Source of the DNA: Dipylidium caninum
Taxonomy: Eukaryota > Platyhelminthes > Cestoda > Cyclophyllidea > Dipylidiidae
Assembly: GCA_017562135.1 (NCBI GenBank)
Contig: QEYB01000535.1
Coordinates: forward strand, 1-64,000
DNA: 64,000 nt
Direction of reading: 5' to 3'
The stretch's first letter is position 1. The number at the start of each line of letters is the position of its first letter. Under the pieces are notes generated by a model. The model worked only from the letters and a program-made list of their open reading frames with translations. It was not told the origin of the DNA and ran no database searches. Positions 40,601-54,605 of this stretch are shown piece after piece. A program made the position numbers and the translations under genes.

Positions 40601-43600
40601 TATTGCCTTGGTTTCTTGATTTTGCCAAAAAATAGTGAGTTTTCACTATGAGTAAATGCCTAGTAATTGGTGCAGAATCTATCCCTCCCTCCATTTCATA
40701 CGGCGGTTAGGGAGAACTTCGAATGCATTTTCATTGTTCCTTTCAGAGCAGCCTGTGTTATGAGAGCCCCTTCGGTACTCAAATGCTACTTACTCTCTGT
40801 AATCAACGATCACAAACTTCGTAAAAGGCCTCCACCTATTCCTGCAATATGCCATGGTGGGGACATTTCATGCTAACTCATACACCAATAAATTGGGTTG
40901 GAGGCGTTTTCGCATTTTGGTTAGAGGACATCCACTTCAGGTTGTGGCATGAGATTTTTGGCACATGAAGCCAACGTCCCCAAATGCTGTTAATAAGGCA
41001 GAGGCTTCTGTCGCGACTGCCAACTGTCTCTCTATGTAGAAATTAATTGTGCAAATAGTCCGCAGTTATTGTGCATCTGCATTAGAGGAAAAGAGCGACA
41101 GATTCAAGACACGGGCCAAATCACCTGTCCCTCTATCTTAAAAAGCAAATTAGGCCGATTATACGGGGATCGTATGAATCACTACCGGCGATGCCTGTTC
41201 ATGAAGAGTGTCAAAGGCCCTACCAGAGGCCCTCCCAAGCAGGTCGGAGTCGTGGCCCGCCCAAGTCGGCACTTCTGTGCGCACCGCGGTGCGTTACTCA
41301 AAACGGTGCGAGCCGAGCTTTCCCATAAGGCACCATCCGGTGTCTGCAAATAAGTCTCCTGAGCCACACCGGCCTCTCCGACTCGTTGCTAAGGCGAGAG
41401 GACTGTTGAGGAGACCCAGAACTAGATTTCAGCTAATGGAATTGCTTTGATGCATGCAAGCAGGCGACTGCTAACGTACCAACGCGATGTCAGTGAGGAC
41501 GAATCAGAGATTTTTTGTTCACCTCCATCACTTGTCAAAACACAAAGTACGGCAAGTGAATGTGATAAAAACGCGTCTCAGCAAATGACACTTTTTGGAT
41601 GACAGCTAATTGTGCAACGCATACTTGGAGAATCGCACTTCATGACGGAATACTTTGCCTTAGGGGAGTAATTACTTACCCTATTTGAATGGTATTCAAG
41701 CAATGGAGAATTCACCTAACTCGATCATTTTTGTGTCGGTCCGTGTTTGTGCGTGAGCGTGTGAGCGAGGCACATTTACTTGGTATTCCTTTCACAGTGG
41801 CTCCGGGACGGTGTAAGACGCTCAAGTGTGCATGGTGCTTCGAAAAGAGGGTAGACGGCCATACCGAAGAACACTGTTGCAACCCAAACTGTCTCGGTGG
41901 CTGCACAGGTCCTACCGCCGCTGAATGTTTCGTGAGTTCCTCAAAGACTCCGTCCCTTGATTCCTTCCTTCTGTTTCACTTCCTCACTTCGTGTTTCCAT
42001 TTATTTGTTAACGAGTAACCCTTTATCATTTGAGCAGGATTTTGGGCTACTCAGGAAAATCGCAAACTAAGAAAGGCCTGAGTTGACTACTTATCACACT
42101 GAGCGACTCGTGAAATCAAGTTTAGTTACTTAATGTGTTATCAAGCGGAGAAAGCTGCCTTTGCAGGTGTAAAGGCTAGAAAAAATCCTAGCGTTCTGAG
42201 TACTGAGCACTCACCAAGGGAATTGCATGATGATTTTGATAGAGGAGCAAAAGTTAACTGTTTGAGCACCAAATCTTATTGATGAGGCCGATCTTTAAGA
42301 ATCCATTGTCATTCCCCTTATAGGCTTGCAAGTACTTTCGGGACGGCGACAGATGCGTGGACAAATGTCCGCCGCCAGCAACCGTGCAAAACTACCGACT
42401 AACTCTAAATGTAAATTTCACCTACGAGTTCAGTGGATTCTGCGTCCCAGAATGCCCAAGTGAGATCCCCTGACAGCCTCTATGTGCCAGAGCATACATT
42501 GCAATAATTTTTGACCGATTTACATAAGAAGTGTAAGCGGGGCCAAACAGAGTTCGGTGCTCCTCCTACTAACTCTTATGAGTAAAACTGGTAATGAAAG
42601 TAAATATCCGGATATTGTACTTGCAAATTCGTCCCACTTTATTTAGCAAGTATCGTTTTTATCTAGAAAATTAGACATTTACTGCATACATTGATTACTT
42701 CCAAACCAGACAATCACCGTTAAAAGGAGAAATTTCTACCTTGAACGATAAAAGGTTCAGTCCATCAACGGCAAAATGTTATGTTCGAAAAGTCCATCCT
42801 TATTTCTCAACCTAGAGACCCTGCTAGCCGAAGGAACCAGATGCTTAAGTGAATGTCCTCCAGGCAAGTACTACACTTGGGGTCGATTCTGCATTCCGTG
42901 CGAAGAGAACTGCCCCAAAGGTGAGGATATTCCTTGCCCCAGACACCGTTGTCAACTCATTGGCATACTCCCAACCTTTTTCTAAAGTAGTCTTGTTCTG
43001 ATTTCGTGAGACACTACACTGAAGAAATCACAAAGTGGGTAGAAACCTGAGAGAGTCACTACTGGGCAGTCAGGTGTTCTGTTGGCCATTTGCATTGAGA
43101 ATGAGTCTGACACTATTCTTTGTTTTGGACGCAGTGTGCTACCTCGAGAGGCTCACAAGTCTCGATGCCTCAAGCCTCACCAGCCTCGAAAATTGCACCA
43201 CCCTTTCCGGCGATTTGATCATTTCTGAGCAGTCCTACAGGTAATTTAAACCCTCAAGTGGTGGGTGCTTGAGTAGTGTAAATTATATCCTCTTAAAAAT
43301 TCCCGTGATGAAAAGCTCGCTGCCGAACCCAAAAACATTTAAACAATAACTAACTTAGAGAGCACTTAAGCCCACCTGAATATTTGATTGGGAGTGGAGG
43401 AGGCGCAATTTATCGATGTCTACTACGAGCAAAATTATTTCCTCCGCTGATAGATTAGGGTATTACATGCAGATATGTGGTGAAGGCTACAAATTGGCCA
43501 AATTTCAGTGCTTTTTAAACGCACACAAGGTTGAACGCCTCGACATCGGAAGCGCTGAGAAGCACACCTTTTGTACCAAGAAAGCTATGTTTTGCAAGGT

Positions 43601-46600
43601 TTTGGTGACTGTTTCTGGATTTCTGTTCCCATGGTTGAGTGAATACGTTGAAAGGTACTTGTCATAAGTTAACATTTCAGAGAGCATAACAAAGTGGGTT
43701 GAAAATCGTTCATTCCAATGCTTCGATGATGTTACTAGTTGGCGATAATAACCAAAGAAATACTCCATACGATGTAACACGTCTGTCCTGGTTACAGTTC
43801 GGGTTATCCGGGAAGGAAACCGATCACAACCTCAGAGGAGTTGTGGGCACTGCACTCGCTGAGGGAGGTGACCGGGTTTGTTCATCTGGATCTGCGTAAG
43901 CATCCTGCACCTTTGCAAGACCTCACTTTCCTCGAAAACCTTGGCAAGATCGGCGGATCCCGTGAGTAGAGGTGCACTTACTGACTTCCTCATGTGCATC
44001 ATGCAGCCAACCGATCGGCCGCTTTTCTGTTGCAGATTCCCGCGTTAGCATGGCGGTCGTGCACGGAGACATCAAATTCGCCGGTCTGCATCGCCTCCGC
44101 GAGGCTCCACACGGCGACGTGGTATTTATGACTTCCCCTGAGCTCTGCTACGTGCAGACCATTGGCAAGTCTCATTCACGTATTCTTCAGCACGCCCTAT
44201 TTACCGACGGGTTCACAGTTGAGCACACTCCTCAAATGGGTCTAAAGCACTAGCACCCAGCAACCTGTTCTCTCCCGACATGTCGGAACTTCCACTATCT
44301 GCATCCCCTAAGGCAGATTAACATCACCCAGGTTCGGCTAACAACAATACGCGTTACTGAGTACTTCCGCAGTTGCTAGAGTTTGCATCAACCCTACAAA
44401 GTATCTCGAGTAGGCTGAAGAGCGCTCCTTTGCACGAAAATATGTACAGTCTCACGAGGAACGATCGTATTTCCTTTTCACCTTCGCAACGGGGGTGGGT
44501 GATCGACAGGTGCTGTACCCACTGTCCGTAAATTTCACACACATTAGCCATACGAGTGTTCTAATTGTTCTTAAATATGCTGTTTTAGTTACTTCCAAGA
44601 CCATAGACAAATACCATCTTTTTCCAAATTTCCGCATACAGATGTATCAACTACCATCCGCGGCTGAATGTGGTAAGTCACAGATAACTTTTCCACCACC
44701 ATTTACGATAATACTTTTAAATTCTTTTGTGGGATTCATGTGCAACGTCAGCGGGGAGGAGGGCATTCAACCTTTTCCGGTAGAGAGTCCCATCAGACAT
44801 CTCTGACGCATGCCCAAGACCTCATTGTTGATAACCACTTCTACTTACTAAAGTAGCTTATTATGGCGGTGAATTAAAGTGTAGTTACATTCGTAAAGAA
44901 GCCAGAGGTGCCACCTGCCATCCTTCTTGCGACGCCGCCTTTGGATGCTGGGGCCCACGGCGCGAGGATTGTCTTCGCTGTCGTAGTCGCTCAATCAACG
45001 GTTCTACATGTGTGGACAACTGCACAGAGTTACCCGGCTTCTATGAAATGTCGTCAGACAATTCTCTGGAGGTGGTCATGCCGCCGTCGCACAGTAACCC
45101 GATGACCACGCGGTTGCAGTTGGCCAGACTGGCGGCCGGTCACATCATTGAGGAGGCCACACACAGCCGATATGGCAGCACTGCCGACCAATTTAAGGCG
45201 CCTGCCGCCTGCGCCAGATGCCACCCCGAGTGCGCCGAAAGTTGCACGGGACCGGGCGCCGACCAGTGCACGGGTGCCTGCAAACATGCACGGGTACGCT
45301 GCCTACCATTTGGAGGTCCATTCACACTGGGCGTGGGCCCCTACTCATTAACAGTATTGTTATAGAATGGAAATGACTGTGTTGCCGAGTGCCCCCACGC
45401 AACTTTCCCGGACCCGAAGGGACATACGTGTATTCCTTGTTCCTCACAATGCCACCCTCGCAAACTCAGTGGCAAACCCGTTTGCACCGGGACCGGCACT
45501 TATCCAGGCGAAGGCGGGTGCACAAAGTGCGAGATATTCCTCGAGTTCATCTCCTTTGATGGGCCCCTCACAGGTTGGCAAACATTACAAAATGGAGGCA
45601 AAGACATGGTGCTAAAGGAAAGAAGGAGGGTGTGGATTATAATCTTACAATGGAATAAACGTTCCGGTGTAAAATGTTAAAAAAAAGAATATTTGGGGTT
45701 GGGCAAAAGATTTATGCAGTATGATATATGATATAAACCTACTTAATGCTAAAACGCCAAGGAGGTTATTACTCCACAAGGCAACATGAATCCGAGTTTA
45801 ATGATATTTATGAGAAGTGGCCCAGACTTTAAATACACTTTTTAGCATGCAATATCGTTGTGATAAGTGGAATTTTCTTCTCAAAGTGGCTGCTATTTAC
45901 AGAGAGCTCTGAGAGACGCCCCAACAACTCGGTGAGGACCCAACACGGAGCCCTGCTGTGTATGCGAGGCGCATGTCCGAAGGGCACGTTCAGGACCATG
46001 GAGTCGGTGGACAAGGACTCGAGATTCGCACCCTTTGTAGAAGACGGCGTACAAGCAGTCTCCGTCTGTCGTTCCTGTCATTCTCTCTGTCGCACCTGCA
46101 CCGGCTACAGTGTACTTCATGCCACTGACACCCAACCAGGCTGTCTAGAATGCCATGGTTTCTGGTTCAAAGATACTTGCGTCAAGGAATGTCCCGAAGG
46201 TAATCCATCTCTGCCGTCTCATACGTTGTACGGGAAGGTAGAACACCCAAGGGACCTCATAACCACTGGCATAGTCCTCGACAACTTAATAAGCTGACTG
46301 CAGTATAAAGTGTTAATGGTTGCTTTCCAAGATCCGGATGACTATTAGGTCATAGTAATATCGGAATAATAAAGAAAGCTGAAAGATGAGTTGCCGTGTT
46401 ACCAAGCTTCTAAAGTCGGGGCTGTGTTTAGTGAAGGACACTTCCATCTGTTTTCGCGGTTACTAAACCAATGTGACCGTAAACAATGTATGCACACAAG
46501 TGAGAATGCCATCCTGTTACTTCGCTCAGATTCAACCTTTCAAATCTCGCTCACTCATCCACCAGAGGTACACAAGGCATTTCACTTCCGACAGTCACTA

Positions 46601-49600
46601 GACAGTCGTGGACTCTTCCTCTCCTCAAAGCTCTCCAGTCCAGTACGCGGCTCGGACGCCTTCCCAAGGCCACAGTTGTGGACGCGTCACCTGGGCGGCC
46701 GTTGTCTTCTCTGCCATCCGGAGTGTCTGACGGGCTGCTGGGGACCCTCGGCTGCTCACTGCCACCGCTGCTCCCACGTCCGTGTATGGCACCACGGTGT
46801 TCGCCAACCCGACAGCAACATGTGGTATCCGAAGGGGGACGTCAAGACCACTTATCTACTAAATAAGGAAGCATTTGATCTACCTCCGTATAAATCCAGT
46901 GACAAAGACCCCTCCCATAAGGTACTATAACGCGTAGTGGAGGACCAACCAAGGAAATACAGAGTTTTTGCGTATTTTTGAAGTACTTTCGACTGACATA
47001 AAAACTGGCACATAATCCGTCTATGTCCACCCTCTTAAACTTCAGCTTGATTGTATCACTAACTCAAAAAAATCTCCGCTTACCTAATTGCGATATGATT
47101 GGGATGTTCCTCAAAATCGAACAAAAGTTAAACTTGATTATTCTTTACTCACCGACACCTAAACGGAGAAACTTTTATTGTCTCTAAACAGGCGCTATTT
47201 TGCTGAAAAATTTAACTACTCTCTTTTGTAGGCAACATCCATGCACTTCACGTGTGAGACATCTTGTCCTGCGGACATGCCCTACACGTCGGATGATCCG
47301 GTGACAGGTGACACCACGTGCCACAGCTCCTCGAATTCCGACTCGGTCTACGTGGACCGTCGCCGGGACGAGTCGATCACCACGACTAAACGCCTCGGCG
47401 CGGGTCTAGTCGGTCCAATTGCCGCAGTTTTCATCATTTTTCTAATCTGCGTCACGCTGACCTACTACTGCAAAAGACACCACAAACGTCTGAAGATGTC
47501 TATTTCTAAAGGTCCCACCACTTTACGTCTCAAACGTCTTTTCGATAAGGTCAGTTGCTACCTATTATCTTGCCCCTGCGGATTCGGTAACTCGTGTCTC
47601 TTATGAAGATGCTTTATCAAAGCATCCTCTGTGGGGTGACTTCAAAAAAGAACTCTTTTCCTTGCCAACAGAGTGGATATTCTGTCTTAACAGCATGATT
47701 GTACATTATTGGCTCATCGTTCAGTGGCATTCATCCTTGAAGGCTTATTTGGGGGTCGATGTGGTCAAATGTTGCGTTTGCAGACGAAAACAATAGAACA
47801 TTTCGCAACTCAAATATTATTTCAGGGTCTCGCTTCCATGCCGACATATTTTATGCTGCATACTTCAAATCGCAGGCAAATTTCTCGTGTGAGAGTATAA
47901 ATACCTGCCAGTTTGCACACGCTGAAAGGCATTTCAACGCAAGAGGATAAAACTGAGTGGGGTGAAGGGTGTGGAATCTGATACACCGATGCAATTATTA
48001 ACAGGTGCTGCGTTTCTACGAGGAGCCCAAGACCGGCCCGCCAAATCGGGTTGTGGCTTACACGTCGGGAACGTGGTCGCAAGTGGTCGAGGACGAGATT
48101 GTCGGCGAGCGTGGTGGCAGCGAGGAACGCCACACACCAAGCCCCCCTGCCCCGGGTGACCGCAGCACCTGGCCCTCCGACAACTCCGTCTGTCCCTACT
48201 GGCCGGACGCGAGGCTCAACAGCACCGGCAATGGACTCAAATCAGCGTTCTCAAATCCGATTTGCCATAATAGCTACTGTTATAAGACTGTAAGTCGCTC
48301 TTCTCCCTTCCTATGCACTCGGGAGTCATAACGATCAGATCAGAAGAGAGAAATCAGCCCTTCTCATCGTGGATGCACCTGCATATTCGAGAAAAATACA
48401 GCCAGCCTCAGTGTTAACATGTGAGAATATCCGTAAAATTATAAGTAAAGAAAGGAAATTACAGCTTGGCTTTCCTGCAAATTACACTTTTCCAGGTACC
48501 ATATAGGCAGACCTGTGTACTGTTCGGTCCAACAGGGCAGCATGTAGGAAATCGCGGAGGAAAGTGGGGTGATGCAGGAGGAAGCCGAAGGCGGGCGGTT
48601 GGGCCAATTGATGGTGTATGAGTCTGGCGGGTGGTCATATGTGTTTACTACGCAGACCTCATTGGTGTCTGAATGCTAATCGTAGTGTTCAAGGGAAGAG
48701 AAGAGGATTTGAAATTACGGCATGACTCAATCGTACATCTTTAATTCATGTAGGATGATGGGTGATAGACACACAACCAACTTTTTCGCTGTGTACTCTG
48801 TGGAAGTGCAGTTAATCGTTTCATCAAAATGCTCATTATCGCACTTTATCCTTGTAGATTTATCGTAGAGCTACCCGTCAACAACCAAATATGGGACGCT
48901 TGGTGTTGATAAATCTGGACGACATTCACTTGTCCCCTAACAAAGCAGCTCTGGGCAGCGGCGCTTTCGGTTCCGTGTACAAAGGGGTTTGGCGGGTCTC
49001 AGATGACATAGACGACTCTCAGCTTCCGGCCTTTCAGAGGTCTAATCACCAACGTCACATCGAAGTTGCTGTCAAAATTCTCAACGAGTTAAATGGATCC
49101 GCTGATCTTCATGCACTGCTAGAGGAAGCAAAGGTAGCGTGGACTAGGTACAAATTCTTCCAAAACCGAAAAATTGTTATCCCAACTTCTGTCCAACTAT
49201 ATACACACTCAATTCCCTTGCATTTGGTATTCTCCCAAGAGACAGCGATAGACCACTTTGCAAAATGTGCGCAAATGCGGGTTTCCCACTCGGTGGGAAG
49301 TAAGAAATCTTAGTTTGCTTCGCCTCGTTCCCCTGTGTTGCGTTGCGGTCTTTCTATTTTAAAAGTGGGTGAAGGCAATTCATGTGGTTTAAAATAAAAC
49401 CATCGTAATAGAATGACATTTCTTCCACCCACAAAACTGCTCCGTGTCTTGAAGGTGATGTGCTCGGTGCGCCATAGACACTGCCTCCAGCTACTTGGTG
49501 TCTGTCTCGCCGGATCGCAGCGATGCCTCGTGTCGGAGTACATTCCCAATGGCAGTCTGGACAATTACATTCGGCGTCTGCGGAACGATTTGCCTCACTG

Positions 49601-52140
49601 GCTCTTGCTTCTTTGGGCAGACCAGATCGCCGATGGAATGGCCTATCTGCAGTCGGTTGGCATTATTCATCGGTTCGTTACTTCAGTGCACATAAGATCG
49701 GTTATGTGTGTCTGATGCATCTCAGATTTGGCATAATACTTGTGTTGAAGGCGGTCCAACATTATCACTTAACCGGCCTTTGTGATTCTTTGTATTCTTA
49801 ATGCATTGACCACCTAACTGTCATCCATCCAACACTAGAAATTCATGCCGTAGTCGTGCAATTGTTCGACACATTCTCATGCAGAAAATTTCCCGTAATA
49901 GTTGATGGAAACGTCTATCACAAAAGACAAAAAACTGCCTGATTGAAGGCTAATCACGGTAGCAGAGGTGAACTGTACTGATTTATTTTGCGCCTGCTAC
50001 AAAAGCGCCCTTTACTAAGTGGTTACCGACCCGATCTGTTGGAAGAAAGTTCTACTCATCTATATATTGGCCGACCCCTTTCAAAATCCTTTCTTATGTA
50101 GTGGCTGAAAAAAATGTCGAGTCATAGCCTGCAAAAGAGAAAGTGAGTTGTTTGCAGGGCGGATTGTAGTATTTTCAGGAGGCTCACTTAAGTAATGCCT
50201 TATCCCCATTGAACTCAGCGTTATAATATGTAGTGACTGGAAAAAGTTGCAGCCTTAATACGATCTTGAAAGTCAGCAGACTTGTAAAAGTTGTGCCTTC
50301 TCTTGCCACCAAAGCGATCTAGCTACACGGAATGTCTTGGTCAAGGAGCATGAATTGCTGCAGATCACAGACTTCGGCTTGGCGAAAATGCTCAGCGGTG
50401 AGGAGGAGGAGTTTGGCGAGGTGGTAGACCAGTCCGGTCGAGTGCCGATTCGATGGTTGGCCATCGAGACTCTTACGAGTGGACGCTACTCCTTCAAAAC
50501 TGACATCTGGGCCTATGGTAGGTGCTGTCTTGGACGATTACACAAATTTGTGATACCCCTCGTCCCTGGCGCCATCCTCCCATGAAAAGGGTCAGTAAGC
50601 AGTTTGAGCGAGCGTAAAAGAGAGATTCTGACCACATTTAGCTTGGTAAACACCTGAGACTAATTGGTGAGGTTGAATCTCTCAATTAAATCTTTGCGTT
50701 TACGCTGGAGTAGAAGTGATATCTCTCCCTGCTCGATCAAACTCGACACTTTTTGTGGTATACGCAATGGCGAGAACAAATATTACTACCTCTTTGCCAA
50801 ATGATATTATTCTTTTGCGCATTTCCCACTCGGTAGGGGTGACCCTGTGGGAAATATTCACCTTCGGACAGCGACCCTACTCAAATATGGAGACCAAGGA
50901 TATCGGAAGATATGTTATAACTGGTGGTCGCCTTCCGCAGCCGGACATATGCACTATGGAAACCTACCAGCGACTGCTTCTAGCCTGTGAGCTCGTATTT
51001 CTTAATTTCGCATCATCCGGCAAGCTTGTGTCCTCAACCGCTCCCTTGGCTAGTAACTTCCACCTGCAAAGAAGCATTTGTAGGCCGCACTATTCGCATT
51101 AAAGCCTGCCAGTAAGCTAACACGGTAGATCTCTCTTCTTATGAGATACGTTAAGCCCTCGCGACTACGTAATAGTTCGGATTCAGAAAAGCCTAGTCAG
51201 TTAATTACCCACTGGGAGAATTGCTTTTAATCCTTCTTAAGACCAAAATCGCACCGTACGCACCGCAACACTGAGTCCTCTCGATTGCTGTACACACGCA
51301 ATGGATACTTAACCAAAAGGGTTCATTCGCAAGCCGCGACTGCCGTCTTCCATGCAACTGCCGATGCTGGACGTTTTCTCGCAAAATATAAGGTTTTAGG
51401 AAATATTGTGTCTTGCCGCTTTTCTAGGTTGGCGCGAAAATCCTGAGGAGAGGATAACATTTATTGACATTCTCCGACTTCTACGTAACAAGAGAGACAC
51501 ACCGGAATACTTCTTGCACAGTAGGGTAAGCCTCACTCCTCTCTTGCTTCCTTCTGGTAAAGTTTTCATATCTCCTCTTCCACCATTTTGGCATAATTAC
51601 CCACAGTAACAGTTTTCAAAACTCCCTAAACATCGGTTCTCCTCTCTTTCTTTATTTCCTGACAGCCTGCAAGTAGTTTGATAAGTACACAGACACGTAC
51701 CACTTGTCTCTCGGGCGCCTATTCGGAGACGACAAGGAGAGAACGCGATTCGACTTCCAGTCCTCATGGTGGAATCTTCTTCCTTTCCCCTTCCCGCCCA
51801 CCCATCGTCGCGGTTGGCCCCTGTCCGCGTCAACGCAGCAATCCACTGAAGTCGGCTCCTCCCCCGAGCCCCGCAAAATCCACCTGGGACTCCAGAAAGC
51901 CTCCCCACCACTGTTGAGTATGCGACTGCCACAAATAGTAGTAGCACTAGTAGTAAAAACGACAGTGGTGCCGATGCGACTGTAGCACCAGCCGACCAGG
52001 GGAGACCCCTTGTCCCAAATAACAGCGGTGGATATGTCTGGCCCATGCCTTTCACAGAACAAGTGGAAAGCACTGTAGAAGCTGTTGGGGAGTACGTGGG
52101 ACCTCTCTTCCAACATCCTACGGACATTGCCTACTTTTAA
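34676..52140 (+). CDS. EGFR: EGFR-family receptor tyrosine kinase
   Basis: Growth-factor receptor of the plasma membrane. Exons: 34676-34721 (start, hydrophobic FAIIWMFGAIS), 34817-34933, 35367-35600, 36698-36874, 41798-41931, 42324-42459, 42816-42920, 43135-43240, 43798-43961, 44036-44164, 44380-44494, 44906-45293, 45366-45573, 45903-46199, 46566-46783, 47232-47549, 48005-48289, 48858-49133, 49455-49672, 50315-50517, 50837-50986, 51428-51525 and a tail from about 51669. Phases agree throughout. Order: L1 (FLSSIEEISGFLIIM), Cys-rich, L2 (LREVTGFVHLDL), Cys-rich, membrane helix (GPIAAVFIIFLICVTLTYY, near 47410-47465), then the kinase with GSGAFGSVYKG, VAVK, HRDLATRN, DFG and VPIRW. Catalytic residues are present. 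The tail switches reading frame near 51850-51915 and seems to end at 52138-52140. The first Cys module after L1 was not found; intron 4 is 4.9 kb. About 1,500 residues. Confidence 0.95.
36875..41797. other. Large intron 4 of the EGFR-like gene
   Basis: A 4.9 kb intron flanked by exons of matching phase (one leftover base). No further Cys-rich exon was recognised in it. On the minus strand, 38320-38120 reads openly as FINERGKQQKTYCDALKGLN then LSEQWREE and EINFALQRYISN before a GT, and 37980-37845 follows a strong pyrimidine-AG acceptor. These may be exons of a nested gene, but their phases do not join. The remainder shows nothing I can name. Confidence 0.45.
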
Positions 52141-54605
52141 TGTTAGTAAACAACAGTTCCACTCATTTCTTGCACAAGGACTTGTGTATAGTAATTTCAC
52201 AACGCCTGTATGTATGTATATTTATAAACGATGGGGGTGTTTGGAGTTCAAAATCGACTCCTTTAAATGTTAGAATTGCTCCATTGCACTGTAACAATGC
52301 AGTAAGCAGACTTAGTTTTCCAGTCAGGATGTGGACATACGCCAAAGAAAAATAAATTATTCAACTCCGACGTTTATGAAAGGAAACTAAGGTGGCCAAT
52401 GGCTATAATATTAATCTGACCATATCCTTAAAGAAGTTGGCCGTATCATTGATATCATCGCCTCTGTGTCAGTAAAGCCGAAAGGAGCATAGTGTCAAGT
52501 CCAGGATCCATTGCAGATGTCAAACGACCTTTTTCGAATGGTACCAATTGAGAAATGATGGGAGCATTAACACTGCCTAAGGCTGGCATTTGAGTATTAC
52601 CTTTGCCTTTCTACGCTTGTCACACGCGTCCACTGGACTTATCGCATCCTACATCCACGGCGGCATGTCTACACGCTCGAAGGGTGGAATAAAATGATGG
52701 CACATGTAGAAGGATTTTTTGAATTAATAAGATGTCATTGCATGGCAGGAGGTGGGACGAAGAGGGTGATGAAATGAGCTGAAATTAGACGCTTTTCGAG
52801 TTAGTGATATATATGCCATCTCAATAAATAGTGCGTAATTTTTTATCTAATGTGAATATTCCGACTTAGCACCTCACCTCTGCCACACTGTGTAGTTCGC
52901 TTGCGACGTCCGTGACCCATTGTAAACATGTCCAAAACACCTCCCAACACATCACTTGTTAACGTTGTCGACTTAACACTTGGTCCTGCCAACTCAGAGG
53001 AGGGCAACTAGCACCCTGCCTCTTAGCACAATCTGCACTTCGTGACAGGAAAACACCGACAAATCGCCACCAAAAATGAGGCCTCGCAGGATGCCCTGCT
53101 TCGTCGGCAAATGGCAAATAGTCTCCGTCGCGTGCTCCTTCTCCACCTCCACTAGGGGCAGGAATGAGCAACATACGAAGAGCCCAACTCGCCCGGTCTG
53201 ACTCCGGACGGAGCCACACTTCTTCATGCTGCTATCCACTTATTGTTGAGCAATTGAGCGAAGGCAAACTGCTTTGAGGGACCACCGGTGGAGCCTCGGT
53301 GCCTGAGCATCGGGGGTGGACAGGGCACAGAGCATTCATCTTGCGGCCCCAAATGTCAAATCCTGTCTTCTGAACGAAAAAATGCCCAAGTAACGAGGCA
53401 TACGGCATCTCAAGACGTCAGAAGTTCTCACTCGTGACAGCTTCTCCAGGCAGCTCCGCCTAAGCCGGCGTCGAGCTAAAGGCCTCCAGTGGCTTGTCTT
53501 TGACCCAACAATCACCCTCTAACACGTTCAGAAGAGGAATGAAGAAAGCAATGACAGTGATGAAGTGCATCTCGTAGCAAATGTGCATCGAGTGAGAGAA
53601 ACTACACCTCGAGACGCGGCCTCGCCCAAGCAAATAAAGGAAGGACATCGCATCATACACGCGAACAAAAGCTCTGGTGGCACCATCTGAGGGAAGTGCA
53701 ATGAGAAGCAAGAGGAAGAGTAACGAGTAGAGGCAAAGTGCCTCTAGGGAGGTAAAAATCAGCAAGTAACTGCGATTAGCGCCAGACAAAGAGGTGTCGG
53801 TGATGTGAGGTGCCGCGTGCTCTCCCCACGCCCCACGCCTCAGTACACGTGATGCCACGGACAACTTGTGTGTCACCGACACAACTCCAGCCCTGTCTCG
53901 AGAGGCGGACGGACAGCGGTAGAGCGGAGACCAGTGGCCTCTTGCAGCCCTCTGTCAGACTGCGCCCGACTATCGGTGCGTGTGATTTCTCACTCCGACC
54001 AGTGTTCCGCTTGACGACAATCCTTCAATCATCATCGCATTATGTAATGGGGATTTGGACCATGGTAAGGACCGAGCCCAGTGGCAGTGGTAGTGAACTC
54101 AACTGTTGCATAGGATGCCGCTAAGAAACGCAATCTGCGACCGTCAGTCACGCCAAAATACAGCTTGGGGTGAGGCTATTCCAACCAACTCCACCGTGAT
54201 TGGACGTTACATCGAGCCAAAATAATACACGTGTGTTCGCTGGATAAATCTAAGGTGCATCGAAAGAAGAGGAGTACCCCAATGCTCCTGGTAGGAGAAC
54301 GCACCATGCACAAACCCGACCGTACATGAAATTGTTTAGACCTCCACAGAGATAGCTTAAAGCCATACAAATTGCTTACAATGTTTTTTCTACAAATGCA
54401 TTACCACTGGAACTTCATCCAATATGCTATGCAGTGAGTACATTCGCCCCACTCAGCCACGTAAACGACGCGGTTGTGCCAAGGCATTGACAGATGCGAG
54501 ATCACTGACCTCTTCAACCAGTATGCATGCCTTCCTATTAGAGGCGAAGTCAAAAGCGCATGTAGGGAGGGGGACAGAAATAGGACAAAAACACGACATA
54601 TACAT
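52141..54605. other. Stretch between the receptor gene and the fucosidase exons
   Basis: No gene I can name. A hydrophobic minus-strand frame lies at 53460-53882 (stretch LCLYSLLFLLLLIALP), but without family motifs or supporting splice sites. The 5' exons of the fucosidase gene would be expected here and were not found. A short segment near 54430-54500 (RPTQPRKRR) weakly recalls the end of a fucosidase domain exon. Confidence 0.4.

Noticed and set aside
53460..53882. Hydrophobic minus-strand frame as a membrane protein gene
   Set aside because: Contains one membrane-like stretch but no family motif, no clear start context and no splice partners; frames of this size occur by chance in this composition.
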